The notes under the pieces were generated by a model. The model ran no database searches, was not told where the DNA came from, and saw only the letters and a program-made list of their open reading frames with translations. Below are positions 31,290 to 40,304 of a stretch of DNA of 54,891 nucleotides, piece after piece (the stretch's first letter is position 1; each line of letters begins with the position of its first letter). A program made the position numbers and the translations under genes. Origin of the DNA: Actinomycetes bacterium (lineage in GTDB: Bacteria > Actinomycetota > Acidimicrobiia > Acidimicrobiales > Ilumatobacteraceae); contig JANYDH010000130.1 in NCBI GenBank assembly GCA_025359865.1, positions 1 through 54,891 on the forward strand, read 5' to 3'.

Positions 31290-33092
31290 TCATCGGTCTG
31301 CTTCGATTGAAAGGTGAAGCGTTGGAGAGGTCTCGGCGGTCAGTAGCGACTCCGGAATGTCGACGATTCGGGCGCGGAGGTACTCCCCGAGCCCCTTGGC
31401 CTGACGATCCTGTCGGGTTGCCGAGGCGACGCCTTCGTCGAGCAGGCCGACGAGCACGAAATTGAGCGACCAGAGGTTGGGGAACTCGTAGCGGTGTACT
31501 GCACGATCGCGGGCTTCGGGAAACAACTCGGCGAGGCGCTCGAGGGTGAGGAAGTCGGCCAGCCACGCGTATCCCTCAGCGCTGCGCGCAAATAGCCCGA
31601 CGTTGGCGTTGCCGCCCTTGTCGCCGCTGCGGGCGCCAACCACACGACCGAGCGGTGCGCACGCCGTCGGCCCGGCTGGTAGGTCAGGCAAGCTGACAGA
31701 CGTTGGGGTCACCGGCGCTCCGCCGAGACCAGGCTCGGTGGAGTCCACCACGGTGCGGTCGCCATCCACCACGACATCGTGGTGCACGAGTTGCGACGGT
31801 ACGAGCGTGGGCCAATACACCCCGTAGGAGTCGGCGGCGCGTGGGCCGCCTGCACCGAAGTATCCCGGATATGAGGCGAGCGCCAATTCGATAGCGGGCG
31901 CTGCGAACGCTCGGCCGATTCGGCGCGGGTCGTCGTCTTTCACCGTGATGGTCAGCGATGCAACGGCCTCTTCGTTGGTTGCCGGGTCGGCCTTGTCGGT
32001 GCGCTCGAGTCGCGTGACCGTTTCGCGGAACGACTCGCGGCCGCCAGGGATCTCACTCCACAACTGTCGCTCGACGAGTTCGGCCTTGGCGTCGATGTCG
32101 AGCCCCGTGAGTAGGAACGTCATCGAACTGCGGTAGCCGCCTTCGTAGTTCACGCAGACCTTTAGCGTGTCGGGCGCCGGCTCGCCACGGACGGCGCTGA
32201 TCCGCACCCGATCGGGCGCTTGCTGGTCGAGGTGGATGGTGTCGAACCTGGCGGCGACATCGGGGTTGAGGTACCGCGGTCCGCCGATCTCGTACAGCAA
32301 CTGCGAGGTGACCGTGCCTACGTTGACCGTGCCGCCGGTCCCAGGATGCTTCGTGATGACCGACGAGCCGTCGGCGTGAATCTCGGCGATGGGGAATCCG
32401 AGGTGTCCCATATCGGCGATCTCGGTGAAGAAGCTGTAGTTGCCGCCTGTGGCCTGGCAGCCGCATTCGACCACATGGCCCGCCACGCATGCACCGGCGA
32501 GCGCATCCCAGTCGGTCCGCTGCCAGCCGAAGTGCCAGGCAGCTGGCCCCATGACCACCGATGCGTCAGTCGTTCGACCGGTAATGACGATGTCGGCACC
32601 GCGCTGCAAAGCTTCGACGATGCCCCAGCAGCCGAGGTAGGCATTGGCGGTGAGCGCGCTGCGGTTGCCGAACGGTTCGCCGGTGTCGAGGTTGGCCAGA
32701 TCGATCCCGGCGGCTTGCAGTTCGTCAAGTCGGCCGAGCAGGTCGTCGCCCGCCACATAGGCGATTCGTGGGGCCAGGCCCAGGCGACCGGCCACCTGCC
32801 GGACTGCCTCGGCGCACCCCTGCGGGTTCAGCCCGCCGGCGTTGGTGACCACCTTGATACCCTTGTCGAGGCACGTCCCCATCACGTGGTCCATCTGCGT
32901 GACGAACGTTCGTGCGAATCCGGTGGAGATATCCTTGGCCCGGTTCTTGGCCAGAATCAGCATGGTCAGTTCCGCAAGCCAGTCGCCGGTGAGCACGTCG
33001 ATCGGCCCACCATCGACCATCTCACGCGCCGCCGCAAGCCGGTCGCCGTAGAATCCTGAGCAGTTGGCCACGATCAGCGGTTCGGTGCTCAT
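31290..33092 (-). CDS. acyclic terpene utilization AtuA family protein (DUF1446)
   Basis: This 600-residue protein matches the AtuA/DUF1446 family. It has the N-terminal ANCSGFYGDRLAAA, LTGDWLAELTML, KVVTNAGGLNPQGCAEAV, a GRTTDASVVMGPAAWHFGW stretch and GARSGDKGGNANVG near the C-terminus. AtuA is needed for growth on citronellol/geraniol in Pseudomonas, but its reaction is unknown. Homologues usually sit beside biotin-dependent acyl-CoA carboxylases, as here: its ATG overlaps the stop of the biotin carboxylase gene (ATGA). In this genome it may serve branched or isoprenoid acyl-CoA breakdown. Confidence 0.9.
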   Translation of the reverse strand: MSTEPLIVANCSGFYGDRLAAAREMVDGGPIDVLTGDWLAELTMLILAKNRAKDISTGFARTFVTQMDHVMGTCLDKGIKVVTNAGGLNPQGCAEAVRQVAGRLGLAPRIAYVAGDDLLGRLDELQAAGIDLANLDTGEPFGNRSALTANAYLGCWGIVEALQRGADIVITGRTTDASVVMGPAAWHFGWQRTDWDALAGACVAGHVVECGCQATGGNYSFFTEIADMGHLGFPIAEIHADGSSVITKHPGTGGTVNVGTVTSQLLYEIGGPRYLNPDVAARFDTIHLDQQAPDRVRISAVRGEPAPDTLKVCVNYEGGYRSSMTFLLTGLDIDAKAELVERQLWSEIPGGRESFRETVTRLERTDKADPATNEEAVASLTITVKDDDPRRIGRAFAAPAIELALASYPGYFGAGGPRAADSYGVYWPTLVPSQLVHHDVVVDGDRTVVDSTEPGLGGAPVTPTSVSLPDLPAGPTACAPLGRVVGARSGDKGGNANVGLFARSAEGYAWLADFLTLERLAELFPEARDRAVHRYEFPNLWSLNFVLVGLLDEGVASATRQDRQAKGLGEYLRARIVDIPESLLTAETSPTLHLSIEADR

Positions 33093-35110
33093 GATCCGGT
33101 CCCTTCCACAACCGCCAGCGCGGCCCCCAGCTGCACTTGATCACCCGTGGACACGTGTACCGCGGTGACGAGACCATCGTTTGGAGCGGTGATGCGGTGC
33201 TCCATCTTCATCGCCTCGAGGATCATCAGGATCTGGCCCGCAGAGACGAGGTCGCCCACGACGATCCGCACGTCGAGCACCCGGCCGGGCATCGGGGCGT
33301 TCAGACTCCCTGCTGCAGCGATGCTGCCGGGCAGGATGAACCGCGGGGTGACCCGCAGTTCGATGTCGCCTGATCCGTCGTGCACCACGATCCGGGTGTC
33401 GTTGCGCGTGTCGTTGCGCGTGTCGTAGCGCGTGATCTGGGAGCACACCCGTCGTCCACCGATCTCGACGTCGATGCCATCTGGGTGCCACTGATGAATG
33501 TGCGCGCGAATCGATCCGTCGACCAGGAACGAGCCGTCGCGCAGTGAGCGGTACTGCACCACGATGTTGCGGTCGTGGTGGGTCAATTCGTAGCGCTGAT
33601 CCGGCAGACGTGCGTTGCGCCAACCTGTCGGCAGACGCGTGAGGGACCGGGCATCGGCTCGGTGGCGGCCTTGGATCCAGAGCGCAGCGATGATTGCCGA
33701 CCGGTGCAGTGCTTCGTCGTCGAGCATGCGCGACCGGGCGGGTGCGTGTCGATCGAAGAAGTCCGTCGTGGTGTCACCGGCCAAGAACGCCGGGTGGCGC
33801 AGGGTGGCGACGAGCAGATCGCGGTTGGTGGTGATCCCGGCGAGGTGTGTGCGCCCGAGTGCCAACGCGAGGCGCAGCGCGGCCTCGGTGCGTGAGGGGC
33901 CGTGAGCGATCACCTTCGCGAGCAATGGGTCGAAGCTCGTACCGACCACGCTGTGCTGTTCGACGCCGTTGTCCCAGCGCACGGCAGGCTCGGCGGCGGG
34001 CACGAAACCGTGCAGGGTGCCGGTGCTCGGTAAGAATCCGGCAGCTGCATCCTCGGCATACAGACGCGCTTCGATGGCGTGCCCGGTGAACGTGATGTCG
34101 TGCTGTTCGTAGCCGAGCGGTTCGCCGGCGGCGATACGGAGCTGCTCGCGCACGAGATCGAGGCCCGTAACGAGTTCGGTGACGGGATGCTCGACCTGTA
34201 GGCGGGTGTTCACCTCGAGGAACCAGAACGCCCGCGTGCCATCGGCAGCGGGGGTGTCGTCTACGAGGAACTCGACGGTGCCGGCCGAGTGGTAGCCAAG
34301 GCGCCGAGCGAGGCCAACTGCAGCGGCACCCATCGCCTCGCGCATCGCAGCATCGACCACGGGCGATGGGGACTCTTCGAGCACCTTTTGATGGCGACGT
34401 TGGATCGAGCACTCGCGCTCACCGAGATGCACCATAGTGCCGTGCTGATCGCCGAGGATCTGAATCTCGACGTGTCGTGAGCGGGCGATGTACCGCTCGA
34501 GGAACACTCGCGCGTCGCCGAATCCCCCCAGCGCCTCGCGCTGGGCGGCTTCGACGGCTTCGACCAGATCGTCGGCGTGTTCGACGATGCGCATGCCCTT
34601 GCCGCCGCCACCGGCGGCGGCCTTGACAAGCAGCGGGTAGCCGACGAGGACGGCATCGCCAGGATCCTCTGCCATCGGCAAGGTGGGCACGCCGGCCAGG
34701 ATCGCCAGGCGCTTGGCGGCCAACTTGTCGCCCATCTCCGAGATCGCCTCGGGCGACGGGCCGACCCATACGAGACCGGCGGCGATGACCGCGCGGGCGA
34801 ACCCGGCGTTCTCGGACAAGAAGCCGTAGCCGGGGTGTACCGCGTCGGCGCCTGTGATGTGCGCGGCATGCAGCACGGCCGCCACATCGAGGTACGAGCC
34901 GGCAGGCAACAACACGGCATCGTCGGCATCGTGGACGTGAGGCGAGTCGGCGTCGGCCGCCACGTAGACGGCCACGGTGCGGATGCCCATGTCGCGGGCG
35001 GTACGCATGATCCGCCGTGCGATCTCGCCCCGGTTGGCGACCAGCAGGGTGGTGATCGTGCGTAGTGCACCGAGGTTGTCGGGTGTGTCGGGTGTGTCGG
35101 GCGTGCTCAT
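33089..35110 (-). CDS. biotin-dependent acyl-CoA carboxylase, alpha (biotin carboxylase-BCCP) subunit
   Basis: The 673-residue alpha subunit contains an N-terminal biotin carboxylase domain: LVANRGEIARRI near 23-34, the ATP-grasp loop AAAGGGGKGM, RRHQKVLEE and FLEVNTRLQVEHP. A linker/BT region follows, then a C-terminal biotinyl domain with EAMKMEH (biotin Lys635). It carboxylates biotin for an acyl-CoA carboxyltransferase, here the downstream-partner beta gene. A DTRN repeat (12-bp units, about 33398-33434) near residues 560-571 and a TPD repeat at the N-terminus are low-complexity. The start at 35110 lies in an ATGA overlap; the frame runs on upstream but only as antisense of the beta gene. 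Confidence 0.94.
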   Translation of the reverse strand: MSTPDTPDTPDNLGALRTITTLLVANRGEIARRIMRTARDMGIRTVAVYVAADADSPHVHDADDAVLLPAGSYLDVAAVLHAAHITGADAVHPGYGFLSENAGFARAVIAAGLVWVGPSPEAISEMGDKLAAKRLAILAGVPTLPMAEDPGDAVLVGYPLLVKAAAGGGGKGMRIVEHADDLVEAVEAAQREALGGFGDARVFLERYIARSRHVEIQILGDQHGTMVHLGERECSIQRRHQKVLEESPSPVVDAAMREAMGAAAVGLARRLGYHSAGTVEFLVDDTPAADGTRAFWFLEVNTRLQVEHPVTELVTGLDLVREQLRIAAGEPLGYEQHDITFTGHAIEARLYAEDAAAGFLPSTGTLHGFVPAAEPAVRWDNGVEQHSVVGTSFDPLLAKVIAHGPSRTEAALRLALALGRTHLAGITTNRDLLVATLRHPAFLAGDTTTDFFDRHAPARSRMLDDEALHRSAIIAALWIQGRHRADARSLTRLPTGWRNARLPDQRYELTHHDRNIVVQYRSLRDGSFLVDGSIRAHIHQWHPDGIDVEIGGRRVCSQITRYDTRNDTRNDTRIVVHDGSGDIELRVTPRFILPGSIAAAGSLNAPMPGRVLDVRIVVGDLVSAGQILMILEAMKMEHRITAPNDGLVTAVHVSTGDQVQLGAALAVVEGTGS

Positions 35111-36798
35111 AGTCGGAAGACCCCGTAGCCCTGTGCGCCCTCGACGGCCCGGTTGTTGACCACCGAGAGGCACAGGCCGACAACGGTACGTGTATCGCGA
35201 GGGTCGATGATGCCGTCGTCGGAGATGGCGCCGGTGGCGCGCAACGCAAGCGACTCGGCCTCCTGCTCGGCCTCGGCTTGTTCGACGATCCGACGGTCGG
35301 CATCTTCGTCGAACAGGGTGCCGGCACGTGCCGCCTGGTTGCGGCGCACGATCGACATCACCCCGGCAATCTGCTTCGGGCCCATCACCGCGATCTTGGC
35401 AGTCGGCCAGATGAACGTGAACCGGTTGCCGTAGGCCCGCCCCGACATGCCGTACGTACCGGCCCCATACGACGAACCGATGATGATGGTGATGTGGGGC
35501 ACGGTCGAGTTGGCCACAGCATTGACCAACTGCGAGCCCTTCTTGACGATGCCTGCCCGCTCGTAGTCGCGCCCGACCATGAACCCGGTGATGTTCTGTA
35601 GGAACAGCAGGGGGATGTCCTGCTGGTTGCAGAGCTGGATAAAGTGCGCGCCCTTCTCGGCGGATTCGGGCAGGATGATGCCGTTGTTGCCGAGAATCCC
35701 GATCGGATACCCGTGTACCGAAGCCCAGCCGCAGACCATCGTTGATCCGTAGAGCGGCTTGAACTCTTCGAAGCGGCTGCCGTCGACCACGCGGGCGATC
35801 ACCTCGCGAACGTCGACCGGAATGCGCAGGTCGGTTCCGATCACACCGAGCAGTTCGTCGGGATCGTGAACCGGTTCGTCGTCGAGCAGCGATGGCGGAT
35901 TGCCGTGCTTGCGCCAGTTCAGATGTGAGACCACTTCTCGGCACATTCGCAACGCGTCGCGCTCGTCTTCGGCGAGATAGTCGGCGAGCCCCGACACCGA
36001 GGCGTGCATCTCCGCGCCGCCCAAACTCTCATCGTCGGACTCTTCGCCTGTGGCCATCTTGACGAGCGGCGGCCCGGCAAGAAACACCTTCGACTGACCC
36101 TTCACGAAGATGTTGTAGTCGGACGTGCCTGGTTGGTATGCGCCTCCTGCAGTGGATGAACCGAACACCACGCAGACCGTCGGAATGCCCAGCTTCGACA
36201 GTTCGATCATCTCGTAGAAGAACCTGCCGGATTCGGCGAAATGGCCGCCACCGGCCGCTGGACGACTCCTGCCGGATGAATCGTTGCCTTTGCGCAAGTC
36301 GGCTCCGGCCGACTCGACAAAGCTGACGTAGGGGATGCAGTTGTCGCGGGCGATCTCGAGCGCTCGCATCCACTTCTTCACGACGTACGGCGTCATCGCC
36401 CCGCCGAGGACCGACGGGTCGAACGCGAAGATCACACATTCGACGCCAGCGATCACACCGATGCCGACCACGCTGCCGCCGCCGATCGTGTACTCGGAGT
36501 CGTAGGCCGCCAGTGGGCTGATTTCAAGGAATGGGCTGTCCTCGTCGAGGGCCAACGCGATCCGCTCGCGTACCGGCAGCTTGTTGCGCGAAGCCAACCG
36601 CGCGTGTGCCTTCGGTCCGCCACCTTCGGCCGCCTGATCGAGCAACCTGTCGATCTCGCTGATCAGCGCCACCATCTGTTCGCGATTGGTTCGAAACTGG
36701 TCCGAACGCGGGTCGAGCGAAGTGGGCAACGGGGGTGCGAGCAACCGCGCGATGGCGGACGAATCGCCGTGGCGCGGCGCTGAGTCTGCGGGTGGCAC
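35107..36798 (-). CDS. acyl-CoA carboxylase beta (carboxyltransferase) subunit, methylcrotonyl/geranyl-type
   Basis: This 563-residue carboxyltransferase has two crotonase-like halves. It shows the N-terminal LDPRSDQFRTN pattern, GSVVGIGVIAG, YVSFVESAGADLRKG, VFGSSTAGGAYQPG and KVFLAGPPLVKMATGE, then LFLQNITGFMVGRDYE, IIGSSYGAGTYGMSGRAY and PTAKIAVMGPKQIAGVM. These motifs are nearest to methylcrotonyl- and geranyl-CoA carboxylases rather than acetyl/propionyl types. The start is uncertain: GTG at 36798 or 36816, both without a strong Shine-Dalgarno. It is first in the minus-strand set beta, alpha, atuA-like. Substrate (3-methylcrotonyl-, geranyl-CoA or other) is not decided. Confidence 0.9.
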   Translation of the reverse strand: MPPADSAPRHGDSSAIARLLAPPLPTSLDPRSDQFRTNREQMVALISEIDRLLDQAAEGGGPKAHARLASRNKLPVRERIALALDEDSPFLEISPLAAYDSEYTIGGGSVVGIGVIAGVECVIFAFDPSVLGGAMTPYVVKKWMRALEIARDNCIPYVSFVESAGADLRKGNDSSGRSRPAAGGGHFAESGRFFYEMIELSKLGIPTVCVVFGSSTAGGAYQPGTSDYNIFVKGQSKVFLAGPPLVKMATGEESDDESLGGAEMHASVSGLADYLAEDERDALRMCREVVSHLNWRKHGNPPSLLDDEPVHDPDELLGVIGTDLRIPVDVREVIARVVDGSRFEEFKPLYGSTMVCGWASVHGYPIGILGNNGIILPESAEKGAHFIQLCNQQDIPLLFLQNITGFMVGRDYERAGIVKKGSQLVNAVANSTVPHITIIIGSSYGAGTYGMSGRAYGNRFTFIWPTAKIAVMGPKQIAGVMSIVRRNQAARAGTLFDEDADRRIVEQAEAEQEAESLALRATGAISDDGIIDPRDTRTVVGLCLSVVNNRAVEGAQGYGVFRL

Positions 36799-36891
36799 TG
36801 CTGGATCTTGGCACACCGTCGTCCGCTGGCGTGCCACCGAAGTGGCGGCACCTGGGCTACGTTGCGGTGAATCGGCCAGGGGGAGGAAACC

Positions 36892-37644
36892 ATGCAGCAG
36901 ATCTGTGACGATCTCGAAGCCCAACACGTGGCACTCGATGCCATCGTCGCCGACATCGACGAGGTGGCGTGGCGGTTGCCCACACCGGCGCAGGGTTGGG
37001 ATGTGGCCGACAACATTCTCCACATTTCGTTCTACGACTCCGCTGCTCATCTGGCCGTGGTCGACCCGCTCGGGTTCCAGCACGAGGTGGCGCAGATCGT
37101 GGGCGGCGAGGTGCACTTCGCTGAGTTGGCCGATGCGCCGGGTGACCAGCTGCTCGTCGGATGGCGCGAGGCTCGCACGGCATTGTTGGCCACATTGCGC
37201 GGTCTCGATCCGAAGGCCCGCGTTGTCTGGTTCGGCCCTCCGATGAGCGCGATCTCGTTCGCCACCGCTCGGCTGATGGAGGCGTGGAGCCATGGGTATG
37301 ACATCGCAGACGCACTGGGGCGGACCATTCCCCAGACCGATCGCATTCGCCACATCGCTCACCTCGGTGTGGTCACCCGAGGCTGGTCGTATCTCAACCG
37401 CGCGATGGTGCCGCCCGAGGTGCCGGTCAGGGTGGAACTGGTTGCCCCATCGGGCGCAGCGTGGACGTGGGGACCAGAGGATGCGGCAGATTCCGTGAGC
37501 GGTAGTGCCGTCGACTTCTGTCGTGTCGTCACGCAGCGTTGCTCGATCACCGATGTGGCGCTAGAGGTCACCGGTTCTGCTGCCGCCGAGTGGATGTCGC
37601 TTGCGCAGGCATTCGCCGGACCGCCCACCCTGCCACGCAGGTAA
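36892..37644 (+). CDS. TIGR03084-like metal-binding protein (mycothiol-type maleylpyruvate isomerase superfamily)
   Basis: This 250-residue protein has an N-terminal DinB-like helical domain (VALDAIVADIDEVAWRLPTP, WDVADNILHISFYD with the metal His) and an EAWSHGYDIADALG stretch with a second His. A C-terminal SCP2-like part (VALEVTGSAAAEWMSLAQAFAG) follows. This is the pattern of the TIGR03084 family. Proteins of this kind are often found near acyl-CoA carboxylase/AtuA genes in actinomycetes, as here, where it is divergent from the carboxyltransferase gene (about 90 bp). A role in the same catabolic route is likely but the reaction is unknown. Confidence 0.75.
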   Translation: MQQICDDLEAQHVALDAIVADIDEVAWRLPTPAQGWDVADNILHISFYDSAAHLAVVDPLGFQHEVAQIVGGEVHFAELADAPGDQLLVGWREARTALLATLRGLDPKARVVWFGPPMSAISFATARLMEAWSHGYDIADALGRTIPQTDRIRHIAHLGVVTRGWSYLNRAMVPPEVPVRVELVAPSGAAWTWGPEDAADSVSGSAVDFCRVVTQRCSITDVALEVTGSAAAEWMSLAQAFAGPPTLPRR

Positions 37645-37651
37645 CCGAGGC

Positions 37652-38935
37652 TCAGCCGCGGGTGTTGTCGGGTGAGCGCAGTAGCAGCGCGGCAATGATC
37701 GCTGCGGTTGCTGATGCCACCAGAATCGCCAACTTGGCTTCGCTGCGCTGTACCTCGTCGGTGAACGCGAGTTCGGTGATGAACAGTGCAACGGTGAACC
37801 CGATGCCGGCGGCCCCGCCGATACCCAACGCTGTTCGCAGCGTGGCCCCTTCAGGATCATCGGCCCACTGCGCACGAACGGCCAGTCGCGATGCGAGCGT
37901 GATGCCGAGCGGCTTGCCAATCACCAGACCGACGATGATCCCCCACGTGATCGCCGAACTCGCAGCGTGGCCAAGCAGTGTCACGCTGATCTCGATGCCG
38001 CTGTTGGCAAGCGCGAACAACGGCACGATCGCATAGCTGGTCCACGGGTGCAGCACGTGCTGCAACCATTCGACAACCGAGACCGAGTTGCGGGCAATCG
38101 CCGTGGTTGCCTGCGCCGCTTCGGTGCTCGACAGATCGAGCAACTCCTCGGTGTCGACGAACTCGGGTGCGAGTCGCGCGGTGGTTGGCGCGAGCAAGCC
38201 CATCACGACGCCCGCGATGGTGGCGTGAATACCGGCCTCGTGTAGGCCAAGCCACAGGAATGCGCCGACCACGAGATATGCAGCCGTGTTGTACACCCCC
38301 ACACGTTGCATCGCCACGGTGAGGACGATGCTGGCAAGCGCTGCCGCCAACCAGGGCCACGACACGCCATCTGAATAGAACACGGCGATGACGATGATTG
38401 CTCCGATGTCGTCCACGATCGCGAGGCCGAGCAGGAACACGCGCATCGGTGGCGCAAGCCGAGGCGCGGCGGCGGCAGCGACGCCTAGTGCCAGTGCGAT
38501 GTCGGTGGCCATTGGTATTGCCCAACCTCGTGCTGCGACACCACCTGCGATGGCCAGGTAGAGCATCGCCGGCACGACCATGCCCCCGATCGCCGCCGCG
38601 AACGGAAGCAGCGCCGAGCGTCGAGATGACAGATGACCGGTAGTGAGCTCTCGCTTGATCTCGAGACCAACGACAAGGAAGAAGATCGCCATCAGACCGT
38701 CGTTGATCCAGTGCTGCAGATCCAGTTCCAGCGTATGACCCGCCACCCCGACGGAAATCTTCGATGCCCAGAGGCGTTCGTATGACCACGACCATGGCGA
38801 GTTGGCCCACGCCAACGCGACGAGTGCCCCGGCAGCGAGCAGGATGCCGCCGGCTGTCTCGGTCGCGAGGAAGTCGCGTAGCGGAGACAGCAGCCGAAGG
38901 ATCCGAGGTTGGGCGGGTGTACGACGGCGGTCCAT
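37652..38935 (-). CDS. nhaA: Na+/H+ antiporter NhaA
   Basis: NhaA exchanges Na+ for H+ to control cytosolic pH and sodium. This 427-residue protein has the family's multi-helix layout and signature motifs: AIFFLVVGLEIKRELTTG near residues 70-90, MATDIALALGV, and FLLGLAIVDDIGAIIVIA with the paired ion-binding Asp residues. The start at 38935 is favoured by GAGGG with a 6-nt gap; a TTG start two codons upstream is possible. It is convergent with the TIGR03084-like gene (7-bp gap) and divergent from the acyl-CoA dehydrogenase at 39015. No functional link to its neighbours is evident. Confidence 0.95.
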   Translation of the reverse strand: MDRRRTPAQPRILRLLSPLRDFLATETAGGILLAAGALVALAWANSPWSWSYERLWASKISVGVAGHTLELDLQHWINDGLMAIFFLVVGLEIKRELTTGHLSSRRSALLPFAAAIGGMVVPAMLYLAIAGGVAARGWAIPMATDIALALGVAAAAAPRLAPPMRVFLLGLAIVDDIGAIIVIAVFYSDGVSWPWLAAALASIVLTVAMQRVGVYNTAAYLVVGAFLWLGLHEAGIHATIAGVVMGLLAPTTARLAPEFVDTEELLDLSSTEAAQATTAIARNSVSVVEWLQHVLHPWTSYAIVPLFALANSGIEISVTLLGHAASSAITWGIIVGLVIGKPLGITLASRLAVRAQWADDPEGATLRTALGIGGAAGIGFTVALFITELAFTDEVQRSEAKLAILVASATAAIIAALLLRSPDNTRG

Positions 38936-39014
38936 GTGCAACCCTCAAGGTAGTCGGGCGCTAAGTTGCCCGCACCGGTCGCGTCGCCGACCATTGTTCG
39001 ATGAAAGGTGCGTC

Positions 39015-40283
39015 GTGGACTTCGATCTGCCCGCTGAACTGACCGATCTGCTCGTGGAACTCGATGACTTCATCGAACGCGAGATCAAGCCGCTGGAGCA
39101 GCAAGACGACAACATTCGGTTCTTCGACCACCGGCGCGAGGACGCCCGCACCGATTGGGACCGTGGCGGCCTACCGAACCATGACTGGGAGTTGTTGTTG
39201 CGTGAAGCCCGGCGCCGAGCGGACGCGGCGGGGTACTACCGCTACCCGTTCCCGAAGGAGTACGGAGGACGCGAGGGCACCAACCTCGGCATGGCGGTCA
39301 TCCGCGAACACTTTGCGCGCAAGGGTCTCGGACTGCACAACGATCTGCAGAACGAGCATTCGATCGTCGGCAACAACGTCGGCCTGATGCTCATGATCCG
39401 GTACGGCACCGATGAGCAGAAAGTTGAATGGATCAACGACTTGGCCGAAGGTCGGCGTGGCTTCGCGTTCGGGATCACCGAACCAGAGCATGGCAGCGAC
39501 GCCACGCACATGGAGACCTCCGCAGTCCGCGACGGCGACGAATGGATCATCAACGGGGAAAAGACCTGGAACACCGGTATCCATACGGCCCAGTTCGATC
39601 TGATCTTCGCTCGTACGAGTGGCAACGCCGGCGAAGGCAACGGCATCACCGCGTTCCTCGTGCCGACGAAGTCCGACGGCTTCGAGGTGCTCGAGTTCCT
39701 GTGGACGTTCAACATGCCGACCGATCACGCGCATATCCGGCTCACCAACGTTCGCGTGCCCCACGGTGCGATCTTCGGTGGTGAAGGCCGGGGCTTACAG
39801 GTGGTGCAGCACTTCTTCAATGAAAATCGCATCCGCCAGGCCGCAAGCAGCCTGGGTGCCGCGCAGTACTGCATCGACCAGTCGGTCGAATACGCGAAGG
39901 AACGCAAGCCGTTTGGCAAGCCGCTGGCCACGAACCAGGGCATCCAGTTTCCGTTGGTCGAACTGCAGACCCAATGCGAGATGTTGCGGGCGCTGATCCA
40001 CAAGACCGCGTGGTCGATGGACAAGTATGGCGCATTCAGCCAGAGCGACAAGGTGTCGATGTGTAACTACTGGTCGAACCGGTTGTGCTGCGAAGCCGCC
40101 GATCGGGCGATGCAGGTGCACGGCGGAATGGGTTATTCGCGGCACAAGCCGTTCGAGCACATCTACCGCCACCACCGTCGGTACCGCATCACCGAAGGTG
40201 CCGAGGAGATCCAGATGCGCCGGGTCGCGGGCTATATGTTCGGGTTCATGAGCCAGCAGGCGCCAAAGGGCGTCATTGACTGA
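39015..40283 (+). CDS. acyl-CoA dehydrogenase family protein
   Basis: This 422-residue flavoprotein has the acyl-CoA dehydrogenase layout. The N-terminal helical domain includes YPFPKEYGGREGTNLGMAV. The middle beta domain has FGITEPEHGSDATHMET and EKTWNTGIHTAQFDLIFART, and the C-terminal helices carry QVHGGMGYSRHKPFEH and YRITEGAEEIQMRR. It oxidises the alpha-beta bond of acyl-CoA esters with FAD. The start is the GTG at 39015, preceded by AAAGG. It is convergent with a second acyl-CoA dehydrogenase at 40305, 21 bp away. With the carboxylase/AtuA set it suggests a branched-chain or isoprenoid acyl-CoA route, but the chain specificity is unknown. Confidence 0.92.
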   Translation: MDFDLPAELTDLLVELDDFIEREIKPLEQQDDNIRFFDHRREDARTDWDRGGLPNHDWELLLREARRRADAAGYYRYPFPKEYGGREGTNLGMAVIREHFARKGLGLHNDLQNEHSIVGNNVGLMLMIRYGTDEQKVEWINDLAEGRRGFAFGITEPEHGSDATHMETSAVRDGDEWIINGEKTWNTGIHTAQFDLIFARTSGNAGEGNGITAFLVPTKSDGFEVLEFLWTFNMPTDHAHIRLTNVRVPHGAIFGGEGRGLQVVQHFFNENRIRQAASSLGAAQYCIDQSVEYAKERKPFGKPLATNQGIQFPLVELQTQCEMLRALIHKTAWSMDKYGAFSQSDKVSMCNYWSNRLCCEAADRAMQVHGGMGYSRHKPFEHIYRHHRRYRITEGAEEIQMRRVAGYMFGFMSQQAPKGVID

Positions 40284-40304
40284 CCCTTGTGCGCCGACCG
40301 CCGG

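Noticed and set aside
35111-35944. Long N-terminal extension of the biotin carboxylase frame
   Set aside because: It overlaps the carboxyltransferase gene in another frame and is Arg-rich without family similarity. The ATGA start at 35110 is the standard arrangement.
36799-37362. Extension of the carboxyltransferase frame to 37362
   Set aside because: It would overlap the divergent TIGR03084-like gene, which is itself well supported, and contains no carboxyltransferase sequence.
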